A DNA stretch of 45,940 nt, from contig RFNG01000084.1 in the NCBI GenBank assembly GCA_009927275.1, positions 1-45,940 of the forward strand, read 5' to 3'. The stretch is from Sphingobacteriia bacterium (lineage in GTDB: Bacteria > Bacteroidota > Bacteroidia > B-17B0 > Aurantibacillaceae). Made by a program: the position numbers and the translations under genes. This document shows, one piece after another, positions 9,217 through 18,792 of the stretch (positions within the stretch are counted from its first letter, which is position 1; the number at the start of each line of letters is the position of its first letter). The notes under the pieces are model-generated. The model made no database searches and was not told the origin of the DNA. It was given only the letters and a program-made list of their open reading frames with translations.

Positions 9217-9729
9217 ATGAAACCTATTGCGTTGCTATGTATTTTTTTGGCTTTTCAATTTTCTGGATTTGCCGGTGATGGTGATAAAATTCCCTCAACC
9301 ACTTTAAAAACTTTGGATGGAAAAAAAATAAATGCCAAGGATTTTTCAAATAATGGAAAACCCTTTATTATTAATTTTTGGGCTACGTGGTGTACCCCAT
9401 GCAAGGCTGAACTCAACAATATAAATGAAGTATATTCAGAATGGCAAAATGAAACGGGCGTTAAAATTATTACCATTAGTATAGATGATCAGCGAAGTTC
9501 TGCCAAGGTTGCACCCTATGTTAAAAAACAAGGTTGGACCTATGAAGTTTATCTTGATGAAAACCAAGATTTTAAGCGCAATATGAATGTCAATAATCCG
9601 CCACAAACCTTTCTTGTGGATGGGCAAGGTAGAATTGTTTGGTCGCATACCGGATATGCTGAAGGCGAAGAAGCCCAGCTTATTGAACAGGTTCGTAAAC
9701 TTTTAAAAGGCGAGGCTTTGTCGCATTAA
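9217..9729 (+). CDS. TlpA-like periplasmic thiol-disulfide oxidoreductase
   Basis: 170-residue thioredoxin-fold protein. A signal peptide (about 1-19) is followed by an AhpC/TSA-Redoxin-type domain with the active site WATWCTPCKAEL (C59, C62). 'NPPQTFLVDGQGRIVW' carries the cis-proline region. Probably a periplasmic reductant or thiol-redox partner. It is followed after 13 bp by the DUF6029 gene and then an Omp28-like thioredoxin-fold lipoprotein, so the three likely form one envelope redox/outer-membrane unit. A box resembling the phylum's -7 element (TATCTTG) lies just upstream of the start. Confidence 0.88.
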   Translation: MKPIALLCIFLAFQFSGFAGDGDKIPSTTLKTLDGKKINAKDFSNNGKPFIINFWATWCTPCKAELNNINEVYSEWQNETGVKIITISIDDQRSSAKVAPYVKKQGWTYEVYLDENQDFKRNMNVNNPPQTFLVDGQGRIVWSHTGYAEGEEAQLIEQVRKLLKGEALSH

Positions 9730-9742
9730 ATTTTTATTGAAA

Positions 9743-11509
9743 ATGCGATTTAAATTTTTATTAAGCATTATTTCATTTCATGCATTAGTATTTCAGCTTT
9801 TTGCACAAACTACTGAAACTACTCAAGGTTCTGTACATGGTAACTTTCAAATAGATGGTCAGTATTATAATCCTGATAGTTTAATTGGAGCCCCAAAAGT
9901 TTCAGAACATTGGCTAAGCAATGCATATGGTTCTATTTTATATACGCAACAAAAGTTTTCTGCCGGTATTCGCTACGAAGCTTATAATAATGTGATGCAG
10001 GGATTTGACAGCCGCTATAAAGGGCAAGGTATAACCAACCGATTTGCCCGCTACCGAGATGATTTGCTGGATATAACCATTGGAAATATTTACGAGCAAT
10101 TTGGAAACGGTTTAATTTTAAGAACCTATTATGAACCCGGATTGCTATACGACAATGCATTGGATGGCATTTCCATAATTTCAAATCCACTAAAAGGTAT
10201 AACCTTAAAAGGATTAATGGGTAAACAACGTAGTTTTTTTACCATGGGATCCGGCATTGTGCGCGGTGTAGATGGCGAATTTGCACTTAATGATCTTTTT
10301 GATTCATTAATGACCAACTGGAACACACGCGTAAATCTAGGTTTTAGCTTTGTAAGTAAATTTCAAGCCGATGAAGATCCTGATTTTATTTTACCTGAAA
10401 ATGTTGGTGCTTACAGCGGGCGTATTCAAATTAATTCTGGTGATTTTGTATTTACCGGCGAATATGCACAAAAAGAAAATGACCCAAGTGCTACCAATAA
10501 AGTTCAGGTTGGGGGTAAAACCTATTACAGTTATAAAAAAGGCGAGGCGCTGTTTTTATCTTCCTCGTATGCCAAAAACGGATTTTCATTGCTGTTACAG
10601 GCAAAACGTATTGACAACATGGATTTTCGAAGCGATCGGAATGCCGGTTTACAAAATTTATTAATTAATTACTTGCCTGCCACAACGCGGCAGCACACCT
10701 ACTTGATGTTAGCCTTTAATCCATATGCCACACAGCCCTTAGGCGAGGCGGGTGGAATGGCAGAATTGCAATATAAATTTAAAAAAGGAAGTCTGCTGGG
10801 CGGTGCCTATGGTACCGATATTACGTTTAATTATTCGTATGCCGCGGGATTAAAAAAACAGCATGTAAATGACAGCGCCACGCATTTAACGCTTTACAAA
10901 ACATCGTATGCCGAAATTGGAAAAGAATACTACCATGATTTTTTTGTGGAAATCAATAAAAAATTTTCTGCTCAATGGAAAGGTACTTTTTTATATGCCA
11001 ATCAGTTTTATAACCGAAACATGGTACAATTCGGAAGTCCATTTGCGGGGTATCAAGATATATCAGCAGATATCGTTGTGGCAGATGTTACCTGGAAGTA
11101 CAAAAGCGGTTCTGCTCTGCGCATGGAGGCACAAGCCTTTATTACAAAAAATAAAAGCAATCCCAATGCCGGTAGTTGGGCCACAGGTTTGGTGGAATGG
11201 ACTCCGCAACGGCACTTTTTTATTGCAGTTTTAGATCAGTATAATTATAGTAATCCCGATGCTTCTAAAATTACAAGTACGTTTAAGCAAAATGCCGTTA
11301 CCGAGTTGCTGGATATTACAGGACTTGATTCCTGGCGCGGACAACTTAATTTGCATTACTTTTTGTTAAGTACCGGTTATACAAAAGGTGCGCATCGCAT
11401 TGCACTCAATTTTGGAAAACAGCGTGCGGGCATTTTTTGTGTAGGTGGTGTTTGCCGAAATGTGCCGGCATCCAACGGAATTTCCATTTCAATAACCAGT
11501 AGCTTTTAG
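9743..11509 (+). CDS. DUF6029 family outer-membrane beta-barrel-like protein
   Basis: 588 residues from the ATG at 9743, which begins a good signal peptide ending in 'FQLFAQ'; a TTG two codons upstream is less likely. The body is dense in alternating aromatic/polar beta-strands ('AGIRYEAYNNVMQGF', 'GNIYEQFGNGLILRTYYEP', 'FTGEYAQKEND', 'IALNFGKQRAGIFCVGGVC') and ends with 'SISITSSF', a terminal phenylalanine typical of outer-membrane barrels. This matches my memory of the DUF6029 family, found in Bacteroidota beside TlpA and Omp28-like genes. Its function is not established. Placed between two thioredoxin-fold genes, it could be the outer-membrane partner of a surface thiol-redox system (inference). 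Confidence 0.75.
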   Translation: MRFKFLLSIISFHALVFQLFAQTTETTQGSVHGNFQIDGQYYNPDSLIGAPKVSEHWLSNAYGSILYTQQKFSAGIRYEAYNNVMQGFDSRYKGQGITNRFARYRDDLLDITIGNIYEQFGNGLILRTYYEPGLLYDNALDGISIISNPLKGITLKGLMGKQRSFFTMGSGIVRGVDGEFALNDLFDSLMTNWNTRVNLGFSFVSKFQADEDPDFILPENVGAYSGRIQINSGDFVFTGEYAQKENDPSATNKVQVGGKTYYSYKKGEALFLSSSYAKNGFSLLLQAKRIDNMDFRSDRNAGLQNLLINYLPATTRQHTYLMLAFNPYATQPLGEAGGMAELQYKFKKGSLLGGAYGTDITFNYSYAAGLKKQHVNDSATHLTLYKTSYAEIGKEYYHDFFVEINKKFSAQWKGTFLYANQFYNRNMVQFGSPFAGYQDISADIVVADVTWKYKSGSALRMEAQAFITKNKSNPNAGSWATGLVEWTPQRHFFIAVLDQYNYSNPDASKITSTFKQNAVTELLDITGLDSWRGQLNLHYFLLSTGYTKGAHRIALNFGKQRAGIFCVGGVCRNVPASNGISISITSSF

Positions 11510-11512
11510 ATT

Positions 11513-12379
11513 ATGTACTACCGCTCATTTCTTTTTAGTGTATGTGTTTTAATATGTGCCTGCGATAAAATTGAATACCCCGTTGAGAAAAAAAACAACG
11601 TTCAGGGATCAACTTTTATAGAAAAAAATAATTTAAATTATAGTAACGCTAAAAAGGTGTTACTTGAAGATTATACCGGACACACGTGCGGAAACTGCCC
11701 ACCGGCTGCTGAAATAGCTGAACAATTGGCTACAACTTACGGATCAAGCGTTGTTGTGCTTGCTGTACATGCCGGTTTTTTTTCACGTATTAAACTCCCG
11801 GATTATCCTGTAACCTATACCAGCACCGCAGGAAACGACTGGGATGGAAATTCAGGTTTTGGTGTAAGTGCCGTTGGTAATCCAAACGGCATGGTAAACC
11901 GAAAAGATTTTGGTGGTGGTAGAATTCAAAAAGAAAGTAATTGGAGTAGTTTGGTAAACACAGCATTAAAATCGCCTTTTTTAATAAAACTAGATCTTTT
12001 TACTAGTTATGATTCAACTGTAAGAGCTTTAAATACACGTGTAAAAGCCACCTTTAAGGCCTCATATCCAAATCCAACTAAATTATGTTTGATTTTGTAT
12101 GAAGATCATATTTTTGGGGCTCAAACCGATTATCGAAAATCTCCTGATTTGGTTTCTAATTATGAATTTAATCATGTACTAAGAGGTAGTATCAATGGCT
12201 CCTGGGGCTCGGATCTCAGCACTAAAGCAACATCATTAGGAGATACCATGAGTGTAAGCACTATAAATTTTAGAATAAAACCTGAATATAAAGACCGTCA
12301 CATTGTAGTTGTGGCAATTGCTTACGATGCCATAAGCCGCGAGGTATTGCAGGTTGATAAGCTAAAAATCCGAGATTAG
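11513..12379 (+). CDS. Omp28-related lipoprotein with thioredoxin-like fold
   Basis: 288 residues. The N-terminus has a lipoprotein-like signal with a cysteine in 'LICACDK' (C17). A thioredoxin-like domain follows: '[16 protein letters not shown]' places a CGNC pair at C59/C62, then '[11 protein letters not shown]' and '[16 protein letters not shown]'. The second half is the beta-sandwich characteristic of Omp28-like proteins ('[17 protein letters not shown]', '[18 protein letters not shown]'). It starts 3 bp after the DUF6029 gene. The CxxC motif suggests a redox role at the outer membrane, but none has been proven for this family to my knowledge. The 3' end overlaps panB tail to tail by 4 bp. 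Confidence 0.82.
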   Translation: MYYRSFLFSVCVLICACDKIEYPVEKKNNVQGSTFIEKNNLNYSNAKKVLLEDYTGHTCGNCPPAAEIAEQLATTYGSSVVVLAVHAGFFSRIKLPDYPVTYTSTAGNDWDGNSGFGVSAVGNPNGMVNRKDFGGGRIQKESNWSSLVNTALKSPFLIKLDLFTSYDSTVRALNTRVKATFKASYPNPTKLCLILYEDHIFGAQTDYRKSPDLVSNYEFNHVLRGSINGSWGSDLSTKATSLGDTMSVSTINFRIKPEYKDRHIVVVAIAYDAISREVLQVDKLKIRD

Positions 12380-13191
12380 TATTGTTCTTTGGCGTTAGGA
12401 AATTTTTGTTGCCTAACCTCTTGGCAATATGAGGCAATGGCATTACTCATGTCTTCTTTTAAATTTAAATACCGTCTTAAAAATCTGGGGCTAAACTCTT
12501 GTGTCATGCCTAGCATATCATGAGTAACTAATACTTGGCCATCAACTCCCCCGCCGGCGCCAATACCAATTACCGGAATATGTAGTGAATTAGCTACCTG
12601 TGTGGCCAGTTTTGCAGGTATTTTTTCAAGTACAATGGCAAAACAGCCATAGCTTTCTAGCGCCTGAGCATCTTCAAGTAATCGGGCTGCTTCAGATTCA
12701 TTTTGTGCACGTACAGAATAGGTTCCAAATTTGTATATGCTTTGTGGCGTTAAACCCAGATGTCCCATTACCGGTATTCCGGCAGTTAAAATACGCTCAA
12801 TACTATCTTTAAGTTCTTTTCCGCCCTCAAGTTTTACTGCATGCGCCCCACTCTCTTTCATAATTCGAATAGCAGAATTCAATGCCTCTTTAGAGTTTGC
12901 CTGATAGGTTCCAAACGGTAAATCAACAACTACCAACGCACGGTCAACGGCACGAATTACACTTGACGCATGATAAATCATATGATCCAATGTGATGGGC
13001 AAAGTTGTTTCATGGCCTGCCATTACATTACTCGCACTATCACCTACTAAAATCACATCTATTCCCGATTGATCAATTATTTTAGCCATCGTATAATCGT
13101 AGGCAGTTAACATGGCTATTTTTTCGCCACGCTTTTTCATTTCAGTTAAAACATGGGTGGTAATTTTTTTAGGCTTTTTAGTTGTTGGCAT
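12376..13191 (-). CDS. panB: 3-methyl-2-oxobutanoate hydroxymethyltransferase
   Basis: First committed step of pantothenate (vitamin B5/CoA) synthesis, transferring a hydroxymethyl group from methylene-THF to ketoisovalerate. 271 residues, usual length. Seen: '[15 protein letters not shown]', metal-binding '[15 protein letters not shown]', '[10 protein letters not shown]', 'AHAVKLEGG', '[12 protein letters not shown]', the catalytic glutamate region '[11 protein letters not shown]', and '[15 protein letters not shown]'. It lies 82 bp downstream of the small secreted protein and may have its own promoter; a GCTGT/ACAGC inverted repeat sits in that spacer at 13214-13230. panC and panD are not in the window. 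Confidence 0.96.
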   Translation of the reverse strand: MPTTKKPKKITTHVLTEMKKRGEKIAMLTAYDYTMAKIIDQSGIDVILVGDSASNVMAGHETTLPITLDHMIYHASSVIRAVDRALVVVDLPFGTYQANSKEALNSAIRIMKESGAHAVKLEGGKELKDSIERILTAGIPVMGHLGLTPQSIYKFGTYSVRAQNESEAARLLEDAQALESYGCFAIVLEKIPAKLATQVANSLHIPVIGIGAGGGVDGQVLVTHDMLGMTQEFSPRFLRRYLNLKEDMSNAIASYCQEVRQQKFPNAKEQY

Positions 13192-13273
13192 TTTAGTAAT
13201 TAAAGCTTCTTACGCTGTATATATAACAGCCTGCCCTTTGTTTATAATAGTTTATAGAGTGTTTAAACAAGGC

Positions 13274-13759
13274 TTAGTATTGTGAGAATCCCTGACGCTC
13301 ACTAATACGGTGTTCAATAAGTAATCCCACACATGCAGAATTAGCACTTTTAGAATCTGATTTTTCTGCAGCACCTTTTGGAACTGTAACTTCAATTAAT
13401 AACTGACGGGTGCTTGCACTTTGAAACTCAAACACTTGTACACCTTCCGATTTAAGATTATCAAATAATAACTCATTGGTTCTTACATCAAAAATTTTGT
13501 AATTTACTTTATCTCCTATAACCGTTTCGCAACATACAGAAATTCTATAATCCATTCCTTTATAAATAACGCAGCGTAACTTTGAGACATCTCCCTGCTT
13601 AAATAAACCGCTTTTACTTTGGGCATTGTACTGCCATTCTTTACCGGTAGTTTTAGTATTTACCTTACAATGTTTTTTGTGAAAATCTGTACATGCACTG
13701 GATTGGGCATTTATATTAAACGACAAAATTAGTAGTGTAAAAAAAATTACAATTTTCAT
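13274..13759 (-). CDS. Small secreted protein of unknown function
   Basis: About 161 residues from the ATG at 13759, which starts a clear signal peptide ('MKIVIFFTLLILSFNINAQ'). A longer frame starting at 13816 would run 50 bp into the upstream gene and put the signal peptide in the interior, so it was rejected. The mature part has paired cysteines ('ACTDFHKKHCK', 'LRCVIYKG', 'ISVCCETVIG', 'SACVGLLIEHR') and beta-strand-rich segments, suggesting a small disulfide-stabilised periplasmic or surface domain. I do not recognise a family with certainty. It lies 7 bp after the lipoprotein gene, downstream of sucC. Confidence 0.7.
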   Translation of the reverse strand: MKIVIFFTLLILSFNINAQSSACTDFHKKHCKVNTKTTGKEWQYNAQSKSGLFKQGDVSKLRCVIYKGMDYRISVCCETVIGDKVNYKIFDVRTNELLFDNLKSEGVQVFEFQSASTRQLLIEVTVPKGAAEKSDSKSANSACVGLLIEHRISERQGFSQY

Positions 13760-13766
13760 ATATCCA

Positions 13767-14681
13767 TTAATTAATGTGGGTGTATTTATTACGTAAGGAG
13801 CTAATTTCAGCTGCAATTTCTTTAAAATTAGTTGCAGTAATAACTAATTGTTTTTGTTGCGTACCGCCTAAAACGGTAGTTCCTGAAGAGGACTTAACTG
13901 AAGGAATTTCTTTTTCTTCAATTTTTTGAAAAATTTTGTAAAGGTTCTCAAGATCTGTTCGTGTATTGTCAACCATACTGTTACCTGTATGCTTTTTCAT
14001 ATAGTCTATTATATTTTCTAAAGCATACTTTTGATCGGCAATGCGTTCGGAGGCTGGGCTCTGGGCTTTAAAATTTACCAAATTACAAGCAATGTGCATG
14101 CTTTCAATCCAACCGCCAGCCATAATTAGGGCAATTGTAGGTCCTTGTTTAGAATTTTCTAAAGCAGAAAAAGATGTAAAATAAATATCATCTGTAATAA
14201 CTGAAAGCGAATCGGATTTAGATACATTAGATTCAAGACGTTTTAATTGGTCGTTTGAAATGGCTGAAGACAAACCCATTTGATCTCCTAATTGTTTTAC
14301 TGTTTTAAAATACTTTAAAGTTTCAGAGCCAATTTCAAAAACACTGCAATAGCTTAAATCACAACTGTATATGCCAAAATTTAATGCCTTTTGAGAAGCT
14401 TCATTATATGCATTTAAATTAGCAGTTGGATTTAAAAAACTGGTGTTTTTATTGGTTTTACCTCCTAAAATTTTTATAAACTGTAACATTTCACCCGGTG
14501 AAGGCACCTGTATGTCGGGACCCTGAGTGCTTGAAGTGCTTTCTGTTACAGTTGTTTCAGTGCCGCTGGCTTCCATTAAAGCCTCATCATTTGAGGCGCC
14601 TCCGCAAGACTGAAGACTCATAAGTGCAGTAAATACTGCACAAAACATAAAACTAATTTTTATTTTTTTTATAGTTTTCAT
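13767..14681 (-). CDS. Lipoprotein of unknown function
   Basis: 304 residues. The signal sequence ends in a lipobox-like 'LMSLQSCGG' (C26), followed by an acidic, serine/threonine-rich linker, so export and lipidation are predicted. The rest is mostly helical, with 'GIYSCDLSYCSVFEIG' (two cysteines), 'TVKQLGDQMGLSSAIS' and 'ALIMAGGWIESMHIACNLV'. I do not recognise a named domain. It starts 10 bp after sucC ends and is followed by another exported protein, so these two envelope proteins probably share the sucC transcript. The link to succinyl-CoA synthetase is unexplained. Confidence 0.72.
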   Translation of the reverse strand: MKTIKKIKISFMFCAVFTALMSLQSCGGASNDEALMEASGTETTVTESTSSTQGPDIQVPSPGEMLQFIKILGGKTNKNTSFLNPTANLNAYNEASQKALNFGIYSCDLSYCSVFEIGSETLKYFKTVKQLGDQMGLSSAISNDQLKRLESNVSKSDSLSVITDDIYFTSFSALENSKQGPTIALIMAGGWIESMHIACNLVNFKAQSPASERIADQKYALENIIDYMKKHTGNSMVDNTRTDLENLYKIFQKIEEKEIPSVKSSSGTTVLGGTQQKQLVITATNFKEIAAEISSLRNKYTHIN

Positions 14682-14691
14682 ATTTTTTTAA

Positions 14692-15885
14692 TTACTGTTT
14701 TATAAGATTGGAAACCAGTTTTGCAGCTTCATGAAATTCAACTGCTGAATATACTTTAAGGCCAGATTCGTCAATTAGTTTTTTGGCTAAATCGGCATTA
14801 GTACCCTGCAGTCTTACAATTATTGGAACCTGAATATTTCCCATATTTTTATAAGCATCCACAACGCCTTGTGCAACCCGGTCACAACGAACTATGCCAC
14901 CAAAAATATTTACTAATATGGCTTTAACATTTGTGTCTTTGAGGATGATTCGAAACGCCTTTTCAACCCGTTCAGCATTTGCTGTTCCGCCAACATCTAA
15001 AAAATTAGCAGGCTCACCGCCACTCAGTTTAATCAAATCCATTGTGGCCATAGCTAATCCGGCACCATTAACCATACAGCCTACATTACCTTCTAATTTT
15101 ACATAATTAAGCTCGGCATTTTTGGCCTCAACATCTGTGGGATCTTCTTCCGTAATGTCCCTTAATGCTGCGAAATTAGGATGACGGTACAATGCATTGT
15201 CATCAAATGAAACTTTACTGTCTACTGCAATTATTCGGTCATCACTCGTTTTTAATACCGGATTAATTTCAAATAGCGCGGCATCAATTTCAGAATATGC
15301 CGTATATAAGGCGGTAACAAACTGAACCATTTGTTTAAAAGCATTGCCGCTTAAGCCCAAATTAAATGCAATTTTACGTGCCTGAAAAGCTTGCAGGCCA
15401 ATAGCTGGATGTATGGGTTCTCTCCATATTTTATCTGGAGTTGTTTCAGCAACATGCTCAATGTCCATGCCACCTTCTGTACTGTATACAATTGTATTAC
15501 AGCCTTTAGCACGATCAAGCAAAACACTCATATAAAATTCCTGATGCTTTGAAGGACCGGGATAATAAACATCCTGCGCAATTAAAACCTTATTTACTTT
15601 TTTTCCCTTTGGCCCCGTTTGAGGAGTAATCAATTGCATGCCTAAAATTTGTGAAGCCCGCTCTTTTACTTCAGCAGTATTTTTTGCCAATTTAACTCCA
15701 CCCCCTTTACCTCTGCCCCCGGCATGAATTTGCGCTTTAACCACTACCCAATCGCTATTGTATTGCGATTTCATTATTTGTGCAGCTTCAACAGCTTGCT
15801 CAACCGTTTCAGCTAAAATGCCTTCTTGAATGGAAACCCCAAAAGATTTTAAAATTGCCTTTCCTTGATACTCGTGTATATTCAT
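14692..15885 (-). CDS. sucC: Succinyl-CoA ligase (ADP-forming) beta subunit
   Basis: TCA-cycle enzyme; the beta subunit binds nucleotide and succinate and pairs with SucD, which is not in the window. 397 residues, usual length. Seen: ATP-grasp start 'MNIHEYQGKAILKSFGV', 'VVKAQIHAGGRGKGGGVK', 'LFEINPVLKT', 'VGCMVNGAGLAMATMDLI', 'LDVGGTANAERV' and 'LVNIFGGIVRCDRVAQG'. It starts 12 bp after the large CHU_C gene ends, so it may share that transcript or have a promoter inside the upstream gene. Two exported proteins follow closely. Confidence 0.97.
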   Translation of the reverse strand: MNIHEYQGKAILKSFGVSIQEGILAETVEQAVEAAQIMKSQYNSDWVVVKAQIHAGGRGKGGGVKLAKNTAEVKERASQILGMQLITPQTGPKGKKVNKVLIAQDVYYPGPSKHQEFYMSVLLDRAKGCNTIVYSTEGGMDIEHVAETTPDKIWREPIHPAIGLQAFQARKIAFNLGLSGNAFKQMVQFVTALYTAYSEIDAALFEINPVLKTSDDRIIAVDSKVSFDDNALYRHPNFAALRDITEEDPTDVEAKNAELNYVKLEGNVGCMVNGAGLAMATMDLIKLSGGEPANFLDVGGTANAERVEKAFRIILKDTNVKAILVNIFGGIVRCDRVAQGVVDAYKNMGNIQVPIIVRLQGTNADLAKKLIDESGLKVYSAVEFHEAAKLVSNLIKQ

Positions 15886-15897
15886 GTTGCGCGTTAA

Positions 15898-18732
15898 TTA
15901 CTCTTTTCGAACCAAGCTAATGGTACCTTTTTGTTGAGGTATAGCTACATTGTCTATACCCTTTAAATCTAATACATACATGTAAACACCGGCAGGTAAG
16001 GCTTTGGCATTGCCTTCTGTACCGTTCCAAAAAATATTGGCATTTCCATTGTCATCATGGCTTTCTGCTTTATATACTACATTACCAACACGATCGTAAA
16101 TTACAGCATTTACATGTGTTATACCCGAAACGTTGGTTAGGTAATATACATCGTTTATACCATCATTATCCGGCGTAAAAATATTAGGAATTGAATAACT
16201 CACAGCTGATTCAATTGTAATAATAACTGTTGACGAGGCTAAACATTTTCCGCGTCCTGAATACGCAACTACGGTGTAAACTCCCGGCGCTGAATATGTT
16301 ACCGCAGGAGATTGCAGTACATCTGTTGTGGTGGGCACTCCACCTGATGCTGTACCACTAACTACACCCGTAATGAGCGTTGTGTTTGATCCAATGCCAA
16401 ACTGCCATTTAGTAGTTATGCTCGATGTAATTAAACCGGCTGCTGCGTTATTTTTAAAAGTAATGGTTTTAGGCGCAAAATCTTTTATAGTAGAAGGTGT
16501 AAATCCGGCCGACATGGTACCGTTACGCACTGTAAATACTTTTGAAGGTGCCAAGCATCCGGTTACTGCATTTTCAACTGTTAGTGTGAAATCACCCGTT
16601 GAAGTTATTGTAGGGTTTAATGCCGAGAAGCTACTCATTAATCCTCCTGTTGGTGCAGTCCATGTGTAAGAACCGGCGCCGGAAACACTGGCTACAGTTG
16701 GTGTTACTACCACTCCGTTTTCACCACATTCAATATTAAAGGCTGTTACCGATGCTATAATGGTGGGGTAAATGCTTCCATCTCCCACAGAAAGTGTGGT
16801 GTATGACACACAGCCATTATTTAAATCTTTAGCCATTAAGGTGTAATCTCCAACCGTATATGCCGAATAGGTTGAACTTGAACCCAATGAAGGTTGAGGA
16901 GTTGGTCCGGTCCAAACATGGCCTTCTACAGGTTGTGAAATTGTAAAAATAGAGTTTGGAGGAATATTTGTTGTACTTTGATTGGTAAGAGTAATTGTAG
17001 GGTTTTTACAAGTAAGACTGTTTACACCAATGGCAGATATCAATGCCTTAGGCGGATATATATTTTGATATATTGCCAGTGTAGTAGTTGACTTGCATAA
17101 ACTGCTATTATCGGTAAGCGTTAATGTATAGATTTTAAGTGGCGATAACGAGGGTGCCAATGTGGTATTATTACTAACTAGTAAAGTATGTGTCGCCACG
17201 TTTACAGGGTTTCCTGAATTTCCAAGATAGGTCCATGCATTTGAAATATTTGGAGTTTCTGATAAATAATCCAAAATGGTTGAAGTAGAATCGCAGGTTA
17301 ATATTTTTCGAGGAACAATTACAGAATCTATGCTGGGCGCAATGGTATTTAATAGCACCGCAAATGTAACTCGTGAGTCGCAATTTGAACCATTGTCACG
17401 TACTACTGCCATCCACATGCCCGGAATATTAATGGTTTGTGTTATGCCGGTAGCATTAAGCGGTCCATTGGGCAATACGGTATTGCCTCCAGGTGCAATC
17501 CATGTATAAGACAATGGTGCACCCGGCGTGGGGTTTGATTGAGCATTTAAAATATTTATGGTAGTAACACTTTTAGTTGAACAACCTAAAGTAAAATTTG
17601 AATTGCTTTGCAAGGTATATGTGGGCAAATTAGCACCATTAAATCCTACTGTAAACGTTTTTGTAGTAGAACACCCATTGGCATTATTAAATAAAATATA
17701 AGTATATGTAGATGTTGCGTTTATACCAGAGGGTGGTACAAAGGGCACTACATTTAAATTAGAATTAAAAGGCGTTCCGCCCCCCGGTGGAATTACAGAA
17801 TGTGTAATGTTTACACTGGGATTTATTGCCGTTAAAGTAACCTGCTGCAATGATACCGAACAGGTTACATTTTGAAAGGTTGGAGAGAGGGCAGATTGCG
17901 GGGCTGTGGTATTTATCCCTACTGAAATGGTTTTAGTAAGCGTACAGCTACCTGAGCCCTGAGCCGTAATAGTGAGTGTGCCCACATTAGAATAGGTTAG
18001 CGCTACGGCTGTGCCCACAAATGGAGCTAAACTAAGCGATTGCCAGGTATACGAATTACTTGCCGCTCCAGCAACAGCAATTGTAGGATTAGGCTGTGCG
18101 CAAGTTAAAGATACAGTGGTTAAGTTCGGTACTATTGAAAACGTTACAGGTGAAGATGCATTGTTTATGGTAAATTGATATGCTGCTGAACAAGAACCGG
18201 CTGCTACTACAACATCATAGGTGCCAGGGGCAATGCCCCCAGTAAAAGAAAGTGCCGGATTATTTATACATTGAGTGCCAGTTGGTACACCCGCGTACAT
18301 AGAATAAGTTTGTGCAACACATTGTCCAAGCCATGTTAAAGAGTATTGGGGGGTTGGGTTGGTATTGGGGTAAAAATTAACTCCAAAAGCTACGCCGTTA
18401 GTGGGACTTCCTGTACAGCCCAATTGAACAATAGTTGGTGAGGCAATACTGGGCTGGGGATTAACTGTTATTGTACGTATTGACACCTGTACTGTGGAGG
18501 TATTGCTTGCCGTACCCGCAGTGAGTATGGTATAAGTTGTTGTTATGGTGGGTGAAACTATAAATGAGGTAAGCGTACCTGAAATCGTTGCTCCTCCTGG
18601 GTTTAAGGTGTGGCCTGTTATATTGGTAAGTGTAGAGGTTGGGGTTATAGCAATTGTATTTCCTGCACAAATACTTTGTGCCTGAATTTTAAACCCTGTT
18701 AAAATAATGAGCGTTAAAATTATTTTTTTCAT
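15898..18732 (-). CDS. Large secreted protein with gliding-motility-associated C-terminal domain
   Basis: 944 residues. A signal peptide (about 1-18, ending 'KIQAQ') is followed by a long series of beta-sandwich, PKD/Ig-like repeats rich in T, S, N and P, with paired cysteines ('SLTCAQPNPTIAV', 'LTCKNPTITL', 'FNIECGENGVVV') and repeated 'TYTWxxP/TYT' segments. The last 90 residues, 'YSIPNIFTPDNDGINDVYY ... IYDRVGNVVYK ... ALPAGVYMYVL', are the CHU_C (type B T9SS sorting) domain, so the protein should be secreted and surface-attached or released. It is a paralogue of the next gene upstream: both share 'FTLGCSTKSV' and 'AKDLNNGCV' blocks in the same order. Adhesin-like role is inference. Confidence 0.88.
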   Translation of the reverse strand: MKKIILTLIILTGFKIQAQSICAGNTIAITPTSTLTNITGHTLNPGGATISGTLTSFIVSPTITTTYTILTAGTASNTSTVQVSIRTITVNPQPSIASPTIVQLGCTGSPTNGVAFGVNFYPNTNPTPQYSLTWLGQCVAQTYSMYAGVPTGTQCINNPALSFTGGIAPGTYDVVVAAGSCSAAYQFTINNASSPVTFSIVPNLTTVSLTCAQPNPTIAVAGAASNSYTWQSLSLAPFVGTAVALTYSNVGTLTITAQGSGSCTLTKTISVGINTTAPQSALSPTFQNVTCSVSLQQVTLTAINPSVNITHSVIPPGGGTPFNSNLNVVPFVPPSGINATSTYTYILFNNANGCSTTKTFTVGFNGANLPTYTLQSNSNFTLGCSTKSVTTINILNAQSNPTPGAPLSYTWIAPGGNTVLPNGPLNATGITQTINIPGMWMAVVRDNGSNCDSRVTFAVLLNTIAPSIDSVIVPRKILTCDSTSTILDYLSETPNISNAWTYLGNSGNPVNVATHTLLVSNNTTLAPSLSPLKIYTLTLTDNSSLCKSTTTLAIYQNIYPPKALISAIGVNSLTCKNPTITLTNQSTTNIPPNSIFTISQPVEGHVWTGPTPQPSLGSSSTYSAYTVGDYTLMAKDLNNGCVSYTTLSVGDGSIYPTIIASVTAFNIECGENGVVVTPTVASVSGAGSYTWTAPTGGLMSSFSALNPTITSTGDFTLTVENAVTGCLAPSKVFTVRNGTMSAGFTPSTIKDFAPKTITFKNNAAAGLITSSITTKWQFGIGSNTTLITGVVSGTASGGVPTTTDVLQSPAVTYSAPGVYTVVAYSGRGKCLASSTVIITIESAVSYSIPNIFTPDNDGINDVYYLTNVSGITHVNAVIYDRVGNVVYKAESHDDNGNANIFWNGTEGNAKALPAGVYMYVLDLKGIDNVAIPQQKGTISLVRKE

Positions 18733-18747
18733 AGTTCTGTAATAAAT

Positions 18748-18767
18748 ACCGCCCCATTTGGGGCGGT
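18748..18767 (-). terminator. Strong GC-rich hairpin between the two CHU_C genes
   Basis: Perfect 9-bp inverted repeat ACCGCCCCA / TGGGGCGGT separated by 2 bases, in an otherwise AT-rich spacer. In the minus (gene) direction it is followed by ATTTATTAC, which is only moderately T-rich, so termination may be partial. It lies 25 bp after the stop of the upstream CHU_C gene and ends about 15 bp before the ATG of the downstream one, so it could equally be a leader hairpin or an mRNA end-protecting element. Confidence 0.6.
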
Positions 18768-18792
18768 TTAAATTTAATAAATAAGTTTGAGA

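Noticed and set aside
13214-13230. GCTGT-ATATATA-ACAGC as an operator upstream of panB
   Set aside because: Short palindrome in AT-rich DNA with no second copy or known regulator motif; kept only as a note under panB.
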